The notes under the pieces were generated by a model. The model was given only the letters and a program-made list of their open reading frames with translations, did no database searches and was not told the origin of the DNA. Source: Nitrococcus sp. (GTDB taxonomy: Bacteria; Pseudomonadota; Gammaproteobacteria; Nitrococcales; Nitrococcaceae). Taken from it: DNA of 7,296 nt. This document shows positions 7,262-7,296 of this stretch, one piece after another. The DNA lies in assembly GCA_030452365.1 (NCBI GenBank), contig JAKDMK010000114.1, forward strand, positions 1 through 7,296, read 5' to 3'. Every line of letters begins with the position of its first letter. The stretch's first letter is position 1. The translations under genes were made by a program, and so were the position numbers.

Positions 7262-7296
7262 CTCGTCATCCTGCGCGCAGCGAAGCGGCGTCGCAG
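7262..7296. repeat. Probable REP-type palindromic repeat, cut by the window end
   Basis: Sequence beginning CTCGTCATCCTGCGCGCAGC and closing with CGTCGCAG has the CCTGCG...CGCAG arrangement of dispersed palindromic repeats common in gammaproteobacterial intergenic regions. The arms CTGCG (7271-7275) and CGCAG (7292-7296) can pair, and the right arm probably continues beyond the window. It lies 16 bp after the toxin stop and may stabilise or end that transcript. The call rests on pattern memory and the visible half only. Confidence 0.45.

Overview
The window looks like a chromosomal piece of a gammaproteobacterium. The MreB protein matches the enterobacterial/pseudomonad type almost residue for residue as I recall it. 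As I recall, mreB facing away from gatC-gatA-gatB is also the Pseudomonas arrangement. The core genes are GC-rich. I cannot name a genus from the sequence alone.

Region 1 (1-2050) is a poorly coding, rearranged stretch. It holds two divergent copies of a 103-bp segment (43-145 and 1436-1538, about 82% identical by my count). Each copy precedes a small ORF that begins with the same initiation context and a similar N-terminus. One ORF is a 77-aa secreted cysteine-containing peptide (172-405); the other is a 42-aa, apparently truncated relative (1623-1751). Between them lie a 162-bp element with inverted ends (425-585), a textbook intrinsic terminator (649-691), and fragments of what look like broken signalling genes (864-1207, and a receiver-domain N-terminus at 1192-1266). 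A 17-bp perfect hairpin follows at 1820-1856.

Region 2 (2102-3320) is mreB on the minus strand and the divergent control region it shares with gatC. That region contains a perfect 22-bp inverted repeat at 3181-3233. No mreC or mreD follows mreB, although at least 2.1 kb of downstream sequence is present.

Region 3 (3320-6603) is a compact gatC-gatA-gatB operon on the plus strand, encoding all three subunits of the tRNA-dependent amidotransferase. All three look full length, and the GatA Lys-Ser-Ser triad is intact.

Region 4 (6604-7296) is a toxin-antitoxin remnant placed directly after gatB. A Phd/YefM-type antitoxin has lost its N-terminal DNA-binding part but keeps its C-terminal toxin-binding tail. 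It overlaps by 4 bp a complete FitB/VapC-type PIN-domain toxin gene. The window ends inside what looks like a REP-type palindromic repeat.

Housekeeping functions (cell shape; Gln-tRNA/Asn-tRNA formation) therefore occupy the middle. Both flanks carry accessory or decayed DNA: small secreted peptides, palindromes and toxin-antitoxin remains.
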